Positions 37,301 through 49,500 of a stretch of 64,000 bases of DNA are shown here, piece by piece. The stretch covers positions 339,167-403,166 of the forward strand of contig JAQGDQ010002370.1 of assembly GCA_030141605.1 (NCBI GenBank), read 5' to 3'. Under the pieces are notes generated by a model that was not told the DNA's origin, searched no databases, and saw only the letters and a program-made list of their open reading frames with translations. The stretch comes from Tubiluchus corallicola. Taxonomy: Eukaryota > Priapulida > Priapulimorpha > Priapulimorphida > Tubiluchidae. The position numbers and the translations under genes were made by a program. Within the stretch, counting starts at the first letter, position 1; each line of letters starts with the position of its first letter.

Positions 37301-40300
37301 TATACTCTTTCGAGCAAAAACTATTCAAAAGCCAAAGTTACTTTACACGTATCTCCAATTGCTACTTGAAGCAAGAATTACTTTTAGCTACCATTAAAAA
37401 CCAGAATGTTTACATTTCTGGCTTTACCTACAAAAGCACTACATTGAAAGTGCGCGCATTATTGATATTTTTAAGGTGTAGCGTTAGTGGCCGATAGCGT
37501 GATGGTTGGGTACAGTTAGTGACTGATGATGGAAGTTATGGTCACCAGACACTGTGATGATTTAATGTGGTGAACTTGTTAGCTGCTGACTGTGGTAGAG
37601 TATAATAATATCCATGATGTTGTTTTGCTTGGTTGATCAAATGCAGGAAATGATGCGTGGAAAGAGATAAATGAACAAATAATTGAATGAAGTAAGCAAT
37701 TTTAATTTAAACTTAAAAGTAACGACCGACAAACTGATTAGCCAGTTCAAGTTATACAAGCAATTGAACAACCAAACGATCAAGCATCAACCAACCAGCA
37801 TGTTAATAAACCAATCAGTCCAAATTATGGAAGCTACTGTTTTAATAGCTTGTCAGTGTAGCAGTTCACAGACTCTAACGTAAAATAAGGGAAAATGGCG
37901 CAGTTAATACAGTAGGCGTGCGTAATTGTGTAATTCTACTTCACATATGGTGTATATTGTTCCAGCATTTTTTTGCTTAAAGTGCATACTGGACAACAAA
38001 AATTTCCACATCATTTTTGACTAGTTTATTAACTAAAAAAACTTTTTAGATCAACGTTTGATCAAATGTGGTACGAACAACAGCTGACAACCACAATTCA
38101 GCTGCTTCTAACGGAAATGGCCCTTCCAGTGTTTAATGAATAGCAATCCTGCCAGGATTGTTTAGCTAGATGTGTTTCCCTTGTTCTAGTTGTCTATCAC
38201 CTGCATTTTCATAATAAAGAAGGAAAATAATCATATACGTTGTAGAAATTGGTTTTCCCTCTATGATAAGAGTAACCCTATATGCAGTCACATACTTTTA
38301 CAAGACAGCTGTGAATTTAAATAGCGAGTGAGATCAGTAATGAATGTAGAACATTTAGTTTTTGTTATTGATTTTATTTATTTCTAAAGCTTTGTACATT
38401 TAGGTCGGTTTGCGATTCCTCGTTCAATGCTTTTTTAAATTTACAAAATTACAAGTAAACAATTACATGCGTTGAATAATTGCTATACGCAATAACTGTA
38501 ACAGAATTTTGATGTTGTCCTGTTAATCTATTATTATTGCACAATTTTACACATTGCGTAGTTTTACAGTTGCAATGATGAAAATTATAAGCGACAATGG
38601 TGATTATTTAAGTCTCGGTATAAAATCCGATTTTTTCTTTCAACGAATAAAGTGAATACACCGAATATATTTAAATTCAATAGAAAAACAAAATACCTAA
38701 AGTTGCAAGTTGCATTCTTAATTTAGGGACTTTTCTTCCTCTTGCATTGTTGCGATGTGATGTTACGCGCCTAGGTGTTCATTATTTTCAAGCTCCAAAA
38801 CGATATTGTCCCTCGCTGTGTTGCCTATTTGCCCTTTTCAATTAATCTTTAACTAATGTAGCAAAATCAAATTATTTTTTCTTTTAGAAAGCTCAAAATT
38901 TCACTGCTTTATGGCACTTTGTACAAAATGGTACAGAATGAGTGCGGACTCAATGGAAACAACTTTAGCGGACCTAAAACGTGCGAACAGAAAAATCTGT
39001 GCATGTGCGTGTCAGTGCGGACGCAGTGGAAACCCGGTCTAGACCCACTGGTTTTTCAAGTGAACCTTTCAGCATTGCAACTTCTTTCAAAAAGCAGATT
39101 AATTACACCACCTGGGTCGTTGATTTTGCTGGTTCATATGCCTTGTTGGCTCCTGGAAAATTGCAGGACAACAACTTCCCACATTATTTTGTTGCATAAC
39201 ACTTCTATTTAAAATAAAAGACGACGTGACAAGTTAGTCTGATTCGTAGGTGAAAAGTTTCATCGCTACCATTAAATCTACTAGTTCCCACCAGTCAGTA
39301 AAGCTCAAAGATGAACTAGGTCTATGTTCTTCTGATGTGTGAATTATGTAAACTTGGAAGATGACTATACTGTTTTGATTGTAACCTTTTGTTTTCATGT
39401 TTGAAATCTGTTTGAAAACGCAGCATGTCAGCAACTGAGAAGCGAACATATTTTGACTTAAACATTTCGCGATAAATCAATGAATAGTATCTAGTCTGAT
39501 AGGGGCCATTAGTGTTTTTCTGTAAGATGAGAATTTTCTAATAATAAGACCTGAAACATATTCACAAAGTGCTTAGTATGTATCGAAAAGCACCACTGTT
39601 AGGCTGGCCAACATTACCCTATGTGGTGGCCGATATTACATGCCACTGGCTAACATTACCCTATATGGCGGCCGATATTATATGCCACTGGCTAACATTA
39701 CCCTATATGGTGGCCGATATTACATGCAACTGGCTAACATTACCCTATGTGGTGGCCGATATTACATGCCACTGGCTAACATTACCCTATATGGTGGCCG
39801 ATATTATATGCCACTGGCTAACATTACCCTATATGGTGGCCGATATTACATGCAACTGGCTAACATTACCCTATGTGGTGGCCGATATTACATGCAACTG
39901 GCTAACATTACCCTATATGGCGGCCGATATTACATGCAACTGGCTAACGTTGCCCTGATTTAGACTGCACAGAGTGCACAAGTAATACGGCCGATTACAA
40001 TGAAGTGAGCGACAAAAACCATTTCTTCGCATTCCTGTAAAGCAGACAAATACATCGATGTGTCTGCTAAGTGTGTACATAAACACTAGTAATAATACAG
40101 GCTATATCACTGAAGAAATTTAAATGTGGCCAACACCCCATATACGCTAGGTGATAACTTATGTTATTTGAAATAAATTGTCTTTGGTTTTAGGTGCAGA
40201 AAATTCGAGGTAACCAAAACGTTTGTTCAACTTTCGGAAAATCTGGTGAAAAAACATGTTAAAAATGTTAAACACAATTAATCTGTAATTTGTGGTCATT

Positions 40301-43300
40301 TATAGTCATCTACAATCACGTTAAAATACTTTACGCACACACAATTCTGCTAAAATAATTCTTGAAACTTGAAAGAGTACTAAACGACACCTTTTACATC
40401 ATTTTTATCTACAAGTCCAAGCAAAAGGAGCAAAGCTTTTTTCATAGTCAGTAAGATAACAGTTTTTAGTAACTCACCATCATCATATGCCCATTACGTC
40501 TATTGTAGACACTCTAAATTAAAAGAAATCTGCCCTCACGACAGGTAAAACTAGCAAAAAGAAAAGTATATGAAACCAAATGTGAACGAAAGTGAAAAGT
40601 GCTGGAGTCGCACGTCCTCTAACTTGACTCTTGCAATCACTTCAGACCATGCTGCTCTGTCACCCGCAAACTCCCACGTAGCTCCACTCTCCGTGCATTT
40701 TTGATAGCTACTGATGTATTGGTGAGATATTTTTGGATGAAATTAATGTAAGTCCGCAGCTGTCCTCCTTGTGATTTCTTTTCTTTCAGCAATGCTTCTT
40801 TGAAAGTTAATTTTAAAGACAGTAGCAGATATACATATAAATATACATACAAATAAAAACTATTCCTTTTTATTTTGACGTGGTTTTACCAAAGGAGCGA
40901 CATTAGAAAGTAAAAATTATACCCAGATAGTCAAAAAAAAGTTTGAGGTTCCGCGTAGAAACGTTTTTTGAGAATATCGCATTTGTGCAATTGAAAGTAA
41001 AATGTAAAAGAATATAATACTTCTGTTTTAAGGACGCCGAACACACTTGCAGCCACTACAAACCTCAGAAATAATCAATGGCATTCGGTATGTGCTGGTT
41101 ACGATACAACAACGAACACATACTTTGTGTCTGTAGATGGGGTTGTCCTAAAGTAAGATATCTTACTAGTTTCTCAAGTTTCCTGTAATACAATAATAGT
41201 ATTTCTATATACATTTAATATTACTTTTATGTGGTAACTAAAAACTAATTTTTCTCCAAACCAAAGTATATTTTCTTAATTAGTATAGTCATAATAAGTA
41301 ATATACGTATATGTATTACTGAATGTATATTTCGTTATAGTGATATATATATTGCAATAACAAAAACTGCAATATGACCAGGACAAGATTTAATGATTAA
41401 TCTTGAGCTATATGCCGAATTTGCGGAATTGCTGATTTGGACGAATTATCATTTCGCATGACAATGCACATTAATTTACCGCCTCATAAGGGTAGACAGA
41501 TAGATAGAAAGGATTATTTGCATGCAAACTTGCAGTTAAAAACTGAATAAAATTATATTTGCCCCCCCTCCAATTAAATGACATTAACTGTAGAGAATAG
41601 CATAATAAAATATACAAGATCACACAAAAGTGCAATATTAGTACAACCTTTTGGTAGAAACACCACATAATGCAATGAATCTTCCTTAAAATCCTTTACA
41701 AATCAATTATGTATCCTTGAATCTATAGCTGTTAACGTAATACAGTTAATGGTATGCTACTTGGTGAATTAACTAGAATCGATGAAAAATTTAGCATGTG
41801 ACAAATACAGGCTGATACTCGCCTTAGAGCAACATAAAACAACGCGATCTTCGCTTTCAAAACCTCTTAATTTCACGTCATTTTTTGTAATAACTTAATG
41901 AAAGACGCGTTTGATGTTAAATTTACTTTTGTTTAATTTCAAGCTGGTAATTACGGTTCTAATCCTGGGCCAATACAATCGGGTGGATACTTAATATTTG
42001 GACAGGATCAGACTGATGGGGGCACTGGTTTCACAGCAAGTCAAAGTTTTCGAGGAATGGTGACGGGTATCATTGTAGCAATAGGCTATAAGTAATGAGA
42101 TTTATTAAGCAGACAACACTGACTGACAGTTCTTTTACAATGTACTTAATTTTTTATTCTGACTGCTGTTTCTAGTTAGTCGGGGGCTTAGTGGTCAATG
42201 GGCAGCTTGGCTTTCATCGCTGCTTGGGGATTTTCTCAGTGCCAGATTAAGGCTCTGCTGGCCCTAATGCCCATTTTGATAAGTGACCTGAAAATACAGA
42301 TATTTTGCGCTCACCGACGAAAGGAAAATAAGTTAAACTTAGAAAATGAAAATTTATTGCGCAAAAATTTAGAACAACCAATATTTTTTATAGTAATTAC
42401 TATTGGTACATGTGCCCATATGCTTAGTTCGCCCTTGGCTTTCTTGGACTTTTTCAATGTTTTACGATATACCTCATTTCCTGTCAGGACCAATACTTGG
42501 ATTTCTTAAGTGTATTGCTACAGTTTCATGGCCAACAAAAAAGGAAATTCTTCAGATTGTTGCTGAGCTTCACTCATTTCAGCAGCCTAGCAGAAGACTC
42601 ACTGGCTCGTCAATATCGATGACAATGGAAAAAGTGAGTTTCTTTTCAGACAGTAATTTTCTCCTGATGTGAACGACCTTTAACCCTATTATCATTTGGT
42701 CATGCACCATTTGGTTGTCATTGGTTTCATAGGAGCTGTCAGTAAAATTATAATTTTTAGCCAAGATTTTCAGATTTTAGCCTAATGATTGTCAATGCAT
42801 TCATTAGGATCCTGCTCGAAAGGCATAACATTCATACACTGAGTTAGCAGGGGCAGCAAAATACTGTTGCAAAGTGGCGCTTTCGCACATTCATAGCTAT
42901 CTAGTTGACTGCCTGCAGAATCTTGAATAACAAGTTTTAAACCTCGCAGAATCCTTGTAACATCTAACTCCATCCAATTCAGAAGCCAGGAGTTTTTGAG
43001 ATCAGTAGTCAGCGGAATAGCTTGAAAGCTCAACCAGTCTGCAAAATCTTCCACATACAGCTTATACTCCACCCTCAAAACTTAAGCAGCAAGATTAAAA
43101 GGACCAGGTGCAGAGAAAATATCTTGGACAACTACAGTGGCCCCTATCATCATGAGATGTATTAGGACCAGAGATGCTTTACACAAGAAGACGCGAAATG
43201 TAAACTGTAGCAGGTATTCCTCTAAAAGAAACACACGATAGATTAATTTCTTAAAGAAAAACAAAATAGCAGAGCTTTTACCTCAAAAAAGCAAACAGAA

Positions 43301-44594
43301 TTATCACATGGTTAACAAAAAATACGGTGTTATTCATCAACCATGTTAAGTTAAAATTTTCGACAAACGTTCCTGTCTCAATGGTGTCTCATTCATTCGT
43401 TATTGCAAAGGTCACAGTAAAAAATACAAAACATTTATTTACGTGTAAAAATAAAGGAAAGCATTTTTTATCATCACCTGAAAACTTATGAATGTTTTCC
43501 ATATTTTTTTGTGGCCTGGATTTTTGGCTGGCCTTAAGGCGTGTGCTATGTTTGCCTAATGGTTAATCCGGCACTGGATTTTCTCCCTGTCATTACCCTT
43601 CACAAAGGTCCCTAAAACAAAGTAATATGCTCGTGGCAAAGTCACAAACAAATGAATAGGTCAGGGTTAAAGGGGCCATTTGAAAATGTTTTTATGTTTG
43701 ATAAAGTACCTGATGGATTAAGAAATGTCTGAAGAAATATTACGGCATCAGATCTGGATTCAATTTTTTCCAACTTAGAGTGCTACGTACGAATAAAGAT
43801 AATAGGCCTAAATGTTTTTTGTGAAATTATCATACTGATTAAAGTAGTAACTAAGTAACACCGCTTAAATTGCTTGAAAGTTTAATAAGTTATTATCATT
43901 GTAATTGCGTCACGATAATGTATATAATTTAGACATGGGTACCGGTGTGCTTAGTTACGAAAGTTCAGCACTACTGAACCAGTTTACCAAACGGATGAGT
44001 ATCGTTAAGAAAATTGCATCTGGGCGGTTATGACTGCACCTTAAGCCTTTATTTGTTGAGTTTCAGTGATGCAAGTTCTATTTTCAACTTAATGAAATCA
44101 TCCTCAAGTGAATTTCTGACCAGCTAAAGACGAACGTTCCATAAACTTCTAAACTATATAATATTGTAATCACAGTTCTTACTAAATAAGTATTCATTTC
44201 TTCGCGCTTGAACTGCTCCAGTATATTCGCATCTGTCATGTGTCACGAAATTGATTTAGAATTGAACATAATAGCAGTTTAATAAGATTAAAACATTTTT
44301 TCAGATTCGATGACGGAGTCCTGTTTAAATAATGATGACTCATACATCTTTAATTGGGAAGACCCAGTTATGCAGCTTATTGGTGGTTTGATGAAAGGTC
44401 AATCTACGTGCCCTGGACCAATTGAAATGGAAAGAGTATGCGCTCTGAGAGAAAAGGAGTTAGAAATACTCTTTGACTTCATCACTGGCATTGCCAAGAA
44501 AACAGCTTCGCTAATTTACAGAATTTCTGACGAACTTAGACAAATTGGGAGGGGCCTTAGTACGTCTAGACCTAGGTCTAGACATTATAATTAA
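31375..44594 (+). CDS. Pentraxin-like gene, diverged paralogue (copy C), possibly decaying
   Basis: Seven exons match A: 31375-31453, 33419-33493, 35152-35300, 36601-36755, 41033-41152, 41944-42091, 44305-44594. Exon 1 is again 79 nt. The pentraxin part has TFPIRGTSDYIKL, a Cys before the first split site (TTCM), NNQWHSVCAGY, and SGGYLIFGQDQ with QSFRG. The calcium-loop Glu of A is Thr here. The tail has RPRSRHYN at its end. Phases agree through exon 4. Exon 5, however, ends in phase 2 (CCTAAA|GTAAGA) while exon 6 needs phase 1, and exon 6 likewise ends in phase 2 (TATAA|GTAATG) where exon 7 needs phase 1. As read, the protein would stop early in exon 6. C is either a recent pseudogene or has an exon I have missed. 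A hydrophobic in-frame stretch (VAGFVFACLDI) precedes the ATG. Confidence 0.65.
31670..31748. mobile_element. Short palindromic MITE-like hairpin in intron 1 of copy C
   Basis: Two arms of about 28 bp, gatttcacaaagccgttag and ctaa-type reverse ttagtgacggctttgtgaaa, surround about 23 bp. Small palindromic elements of this kind are scattered in many invertebrate genomes. It is non-coding. Confidence 0.6.
32215..33115 (+). mobile_element. Dispersed inverted-repeat element, copy 2
   Basis: Left end: repeated aaaaatggcacag-type motifs (32225-32320), then gggttggtg and gaggttagggtta. Middle: one unexpanded relative of the satellite unit (ttcgtgaagtactccatgaa, about 32625-32665) followed by cagacggagtg. 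Right end: tgtgccatttttctgtgccg motifs up to about 33112. The length is about 900 bp with no coding frame. It lies in intron 1 of copy C and shows what the satellite-bearing copy at 1-1690 looked like before expansion. Confidence 0.75.
33494..35151. other. Intron 2 of copy C
   Basis: No gene is seen. A cagggccgacgcggag segment at about 34089 resembles a hAT-type end, but I find no matching second end or target duplication. Confidence 0.4.
38885..39215 (+). other. Overlapping open frames of unknown nature in intron 4 of copy C
   Basis: Two frames stay open together (97 codons from 38919 and 72 codons from 38981). The DNA has a near-repeat agtgcggactcaatggaaac / agtgcggacgcagtggaaac spaced 75 bp apart, suggesting a small repeat instead of a gene. 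No domain is recognised. Confidence 0.3.
39603..39957 (+). repeat. 42-bp minisatellite in intron 4 of copy C
   Basis: About 8.5 head-to-tail copies of a 42-bp unit (core ggctaacattaccctatatg, then gtggccgatattacatgc). Because 42 is a multiple of three, frames stay open through the array and give a 14-residue peptide repeat (VADITCNWLTLPY in one frame, LANITLYGGRYYM in another). It lies between exons 4 and 5, so I read it as non-coding. Confidence 0.95.
42579..43078 (-). pseudogene. Gag-like fragment in copy C intron 6, broken
   Basis: Counterpart of the open frame at 14032-14505. Here it is split in two frames, 43078-42782 and 42764-42579, by a small lesion near 42765-42782. The core motifs (HDQMIIGLK, RRKLLSEK) remain visible. 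It is antisense to copy C. Confidence 0.6.
44564..44583. repeat. Perfect 20-bp palindrome inside the copy C tail
   Basis: The sequence gtctagacctaggtctagac equals its own reverse complement and encodes the end of the tail (SRPRSR). The E copy has the same site with one mismatch. Confidence 0.9.
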
Positions 44595-45189
44595 AATGGA
44601 GATGCCTATAGTAACATTGTCAATTGATTTTTTTATGGCTGTTAGGTACTCATTTAAAAAACACTTGTACATTTTTATCCAAAGTTCTGGAAGGATAGAG
44701 GTCGTATGAATTTCAGTAAATAAAAATTTACAGAGTCTGACTTTTGCATTTTCATTTTTGCTCGTGTACCATGTATTTTAAATTCTAGTACAAATAAAGG
44801 TGTTATAACTACACAGTCATTTAGCATCTTCAGAAAATGTGTAGAATTTAGAGATAACAAGCGAGCTATGATGTTTCAACAGGTCGCAACACTAGAAGAT
44901 GTCGAGCTTCATACTTCATATTGCGTCTTATCAAACTGCTCCAGAATACCAGTTAAAATACATTTAAATTGTAAACAGTAACAATAGTAGGATAAAAACG
45001 CCACGTTGGGCCACTGTATACGCGAAGCGTCAGCAAGGATTCATAACAGTCTCTGAAGATTTTAAGAAATGAAGGGAAAAGTGCTTAATGTGGTGAATTT
45101 CAAAAATATTAAAAGACAACCAATTCTTTTCACATTAGAGGCTTTCGTCCAACGACAGGCAACAAAAAATGTAGTTACAGGTTAATTAT

Positions 45190-46165
45190 GCCAACTGAAT
45201 GTAGGTAAAAATGTCCTATGAAAAATAGCACAGTAAAAACAGCATGGTAAATATATGGCACAAAGAAAATGACACTTTTAGTAAAATATGAGTTTAGGGT
45301 TAGGGTTACTGAAAAGGATTATTATTTTACTTATTTTTACCTCTGCCAAGGAAGTTATGCTTCAACACCGTGGGGGTTGTTTGGTAGTTTTTTGTCGGTC
45401 ATAGTAAGCCTAAACACTAAACATAGTATTACGCAAAAACTAAGTAAAGAAATTTACACGAAACTTTGTATAGGATGCCAAAATGGGCACTTTTTTGGCA
45501 AAAGTCGATCGTAACACCATCTACAAAAAGCATTTGTGAAGCACTTCGTGGAGGTCTCAGATGGAGTGTTTAATACTTCTTTTTTATTATCTCCGCTAGG
45601 ACACACAAATATCAGTTAGGTCTAGGTTCTATTTAGAGAAATACTCGCTTGCTAAATCTAGATCTAGATTGTTTTCGCAAAACTCGATCCTAACACCAGT
45701 TACAAAAAACATTCGTGAAGCACTTCGTGTAGGTCTCAGCTAGATTTAGTTAGTTCCAAGTTCCGAGAGACATTCTCACTTGCTAGATTTAAATCTAGAT
45801 CTAGGTCTAGATTTTTCGATGTGTATAGTCTTATAAGCTGACTTGCCATCTAAGTACGTATGTATGTCAATCTATTAACTTCGCCAAATTTTTGCTAGTC
45901 TATATAATACCAATACAGATACATTTTTGTATGTTTGCTTGTTCATCTTTGTTTTAAGTTTTTTAATCAAAAAAAAATTAGAGAACAAGTTTAGGGTTAT
46001 TCGGTTTTGGCATAGAACAGGCTTTGGCGTAAAGATTCCTACTGAAAGCGCCTTCTGGTTTTATTACAGAAATCAAATGCATCAAAATAACATATGACAC
46101 ATTTTTCTATTTTTCCATTTATGGCATTTTTTCATGTGCCATTTTTATCTGCGCCACTTTTTCTT
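45190..46165 (+). mobile_element. Dispersed inverted-repeat element, copy 3
   Basis: Starts with aaaatagcacag/atggcacaaag motifs, then a telomere-like tttagggttagggtt (45292-45307). Two relatives of the satellite unit follow (about 45525-45575 and 45695-45745), each with cttcgtg-aggtctcag. It ends with tgtgccatttttatctgcgcc. The doubled unit shows an early stage of the tandem expansion seen at 1-1195. Ctagatctag-rich palindromic stretches lie between the units. Confidence 0.7.
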
Positions 46166-47380
46166 ATACCTGTTTACAGCCACACTGTCGACTTGCTGTG
46201 TTTCAACAATTGACCTCACCGACCTATTCATTAGATAGAGAAATGTTAAGTTGAGGAAATTTCTCACAGCTTGTCATAAAATTTTAAGACTTTATCGAAT
46301 TTCAGTCAGAACAATTTAGGCCATTCTAATTACGACCAGATTGTAAGCAAATACAGTACATGTACTGCTTTAAGACATCGATAGATCATTCTGTTTAGCA
46401 GCAAAAATGCATTAAAAGTAGCTCTGTGCTGCAGAGTTTTACAATAAAAACACAGACCCTGTGTGTGGGAAAGGGGTGTTCTGTAAGAGATATACCTATA
46501 CCCTGTTTCTATGTTTGAGATGCCTTATTATATACCGCTTACTCTATACTTCATCTGCGTAAATTTAATAAGGAAGTGAACATTGGATAATACTCACTTA
46601 GTTCCGTATTTTTTGTTTTCACGGTCTTGAATACAATAACAAATAAATAATAGCCAACCTAAATCTTAAAAAGGGACGTATACCTACTAACCTGCAAAAG
46701 GCTCTACTGTTAGCACCAACAGGGAATATCTTACAATTATCAATTGTAATCTTTCTTTTCAGTAATTTTCAAAGATTCTTATCAACCGATTTGCATTTAT
46801 TTTCCTGCATATTAGCCAATGCCTAGAACGAAGTTTGTACCCTAATACACTATCAGTGTTGACCTGTGAGTCTGATATAGAGGCTATTCTAGAGTTCTGT
46901 CAGCAAAATAAATACCAAGCAATAAATCAATAATGGTGTTTGTATTTTTTGAGTTTAAAACCAGTTTAAAGGTAGGTCGAAAGAATTATTCCTCCAGTTC
47001 AAATATATTGGAACAACGCAAACATTATTGATGTGTAATTTGCTTTTAGTTTGCTGAAAACAAACTGCAGTTAAAAGTGTTTAAAAAACAAAGTTGGAAT
47101 ACTAATTCTACTATACTAGCTAGCTAAAAGCGCAAGTGCGGCAGACGTCCTTGAAGCCACTACAAGTAGAGCTTACGTTCTCAAAGTTTGTGTTTCAAAA
47201 CTGTGAGAACTGCTGTGTATGCGTGTGCATCAAGTAAATTGGTTTGATAAATCACCGAGATTTGAAAAGCTCTGCCTTTGTGTGTAGGATGCTGGTTTGC
47301 ACAGAAAAAAACGCTGAAGCCCTGGATCTGCGTTTGCGATATTCTTCTGACCGTCTTTCTGATTAGGTTTAATTAACTGA
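46166..47380. other. Intergenic, nothing recognised
   Basis: AT-rich stretch between the element and the minus-strand LINE. No exon homology or repeat was noticed. Confidence 0.4.
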
Positions 47381-47382
47381 TT

Positions 47383-48850
47383 TCACAAGTGAAACAAATT
47401 TAACGTAGGCACTTTTAATTTCCTCTGACTGTATAAATTGTAATGGCGCCATGAAGCAGTAGAATTAAAAAGATACTTCTTGACAGCAAGTGAGCAATTG
47501 CCAAAACGTCTAATTAATTGGTTGGCCCTAGAATAATAAATTGTTCTTTGTTTAATAATGTCAAGATCATTTGCATTATTATCAGAAACTATATGCCCTA
47601 AGCATTTCTCCTGTTTTGAGGGCTTTATCAAAGTTCCTTCTCAGGAGCCATTCGCCACTTTTTTAAAAACAGATGAACAGGTGACTTTGTCGAGACCAAT
47701 TTAGTCTTCTCGACATTAATAATAATGTTATGCTGTTTAGCATAATAAATGTGTATATCAATGAGTTTTTGAGGTGCAGTTGTGGTTGTGGCTAATAAGC
47801 AGACATCAACTGCATACATCAGATGATTCGTAAATAGATGAGCAATGTGACAACCATACTGTGAAGAGCTAACCCTCTGACGGTTAAATAACAGAGTTAA
47901 ACAAAAAGTTAAATAACATAGGAGACATAATACCTCTCTGACGAACACTGTTACCAATGTTAAATATACTAGATTGGTATCGTCCCCACCTAATTAACAC
48001 ACTTTGTTTTGTATAATAAAAAAGTAAAAGACGAATAATAACTTTGGGCCTTTCGGTGGTTAACAGTTCAAAAAATAATTTGAAATAATTAACACGGTCA
48101 TGCGCTTTTGACGCATCAATAAAAATAATGTGCACAGTGCTTTGCCTGGAAATATAGTAATCAATGATTTCTTTAAAACTTTGATACAGAATTCGGTTCC
48201 CAACTTGTCTACGAAGCCAAACTGGTTTGGTGTAGCATGAATACAATGTTTATATTGATAGAGTAACACATATTCAAGAATTTTATTACTGATGGGTGAT
48301 AGAGCTATGGGCCTGAAATTGTTTACGTCCGTGATATCATTGTTGTTGTTTTTAACAAGAGCCACAAGTACTTAGAGCATGAGTGCATTTGGAAAACTAT
48401 GAGCAATGCAAGATATATAAATTAAAGCTAGCAATATGGGTAGAAGCCCAGTTGCGTATGTATAATATTCCGCTTGGAGCCGATCAGGGCCTGGACTTTT
48501 GTGGTGAGACAGGCTAGACATGGCATCCTGAACCTCTCTTACAGTGATTGCAGGAGCATTGTTTAGGGTGGTAGTCAGAGATTCCTTTAGCCTAATTGGT
48601 AGATCGTAATTGTCAACAGAATTAAGAAGTGCCTGGTAGTGGTTCTTCCACATATCACATATTTGCTTTTCGCCAGTGGTTTGCCCAATGCGGGACGAGA
48701 GGAGAGTTGCTTAGAATTCGACTCCTTTTTAATGGATGCCCAAATTGATATGAATTACAGTGCATACATCTGTAGGCTATCCGGTCAGCAACAATAGCCT
48801 CTTACATGCTCGGGGAGAATATTTGAATTGAGCTCGAGCATAGCGCATTG
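47383..48850 (-). mobile_element. Decayed LINE with reverse transcriptase
   Basis: Read from 48850 down, the segments are WKNHYQALL and HHKSPGPDRL (48653-48372), then VNNFRPIALSPISNKILEY (48365-48060), then IIFIDASKAHDRVNYF and GNSVRQRGIMSPMLFN (48246-47884). Next is the palm motif region, where the usual YADD reads YAVDV (47957-47628). A C-terminal part ends at 47383. The frame changes at least four times and a catalytic Asp is lost, so it is dead. The 5' part is shared with block A (16353-16850). Confidence 0.88.
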
Positions 48851-49305
48851 CTTCTGAAACTGGACCTTGACGATTTTTTTCTTTCGGTTAGTTTTAGTTT
48901 TAGAACAAAATTTCAGTCTACCATTGATGTATACTATTGTACATGTTTTTATTCAACTACCTCTTTATGCAATCTGTTTTAGGTGAGCTAATATGCCACT
49001 GTTCTTTTTTCGTGACAGCACGTTTATAATCTGTCATTTAGCTAATATACAATTTTGCGCATCTATTTTTATGTAGTTCAGCTGTACAATTTTGAATACT
49101 GCAGCAGTTATTTTAATGACCTTTATTGCCGAATCAAGCGCACATCCATCCGTAAAGATTCATACACGACGTAAGTATTGACGAAATCAAGTCATTTAGT
49201 TTTTTCCTGAATCAAAAATAAATAAACGATTGGTATAAATTAAACAACCAAACAAATGGGAAGGAGACACAGAGATACATGATTTACAGTAAAATTCATT
49301 CACGT

Positions 49306-49500
49306 GAAACACGAAAACTGGAAAACGAAAATAAAATAAACAGAAAATGCTTTAGCAAAATTCAGTGTGCAAATTTTTACATCCACACATGGTATAGTAC
49401 ATAGTAGAACAGAATAGGCCCGGTTGTATTTGCTAATACTTTCAATTTCGATAATTGGCTTTCGGCGGTTACTGCCATTTAAAGTTTTTACATTTACACA
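49306..49500. repeat. About 190-bp segment present in B, absent in A
   Basis: A reads cacgtaaagttttacattta; B has about 190 extra bases between cacgtg and a second tttttacatttaca. The repeated ttacattta at the join suggests either deletion in A between short direct repeats or insertion in B. Confidence 0.65.

Larger units (their letters stand above)
41829..44882 (+). repeat. Inverted segmental duplication, copy C side
   Basis: Matches 12002-15262 in reverse orientation. The left edge is at caacataaaacaacgcgatc (41830) and the right edge at gagataacaagcgagctatg (44851) and just beyond. It contains exons 6 and 7 of copy C and the gag-bearing intron. Confidence 0.9.

Noticed and set aside
39569-39963. 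Repeat protein MVADITCNWLTLPY and its other-frame version
   Set aside because: Two frames are open at once and the array lies in an intron of copy C; it is a DNA minisatellite.
42198-42509. Gene beginning MGSLAFIAAWGFSQCQ and its twin at 14893-14462
   Set aside because: It lies in intron 6 of copies C and E, overlaps the gag-like fragment on the other strand and shows frame changes between copies; no domain recognised.
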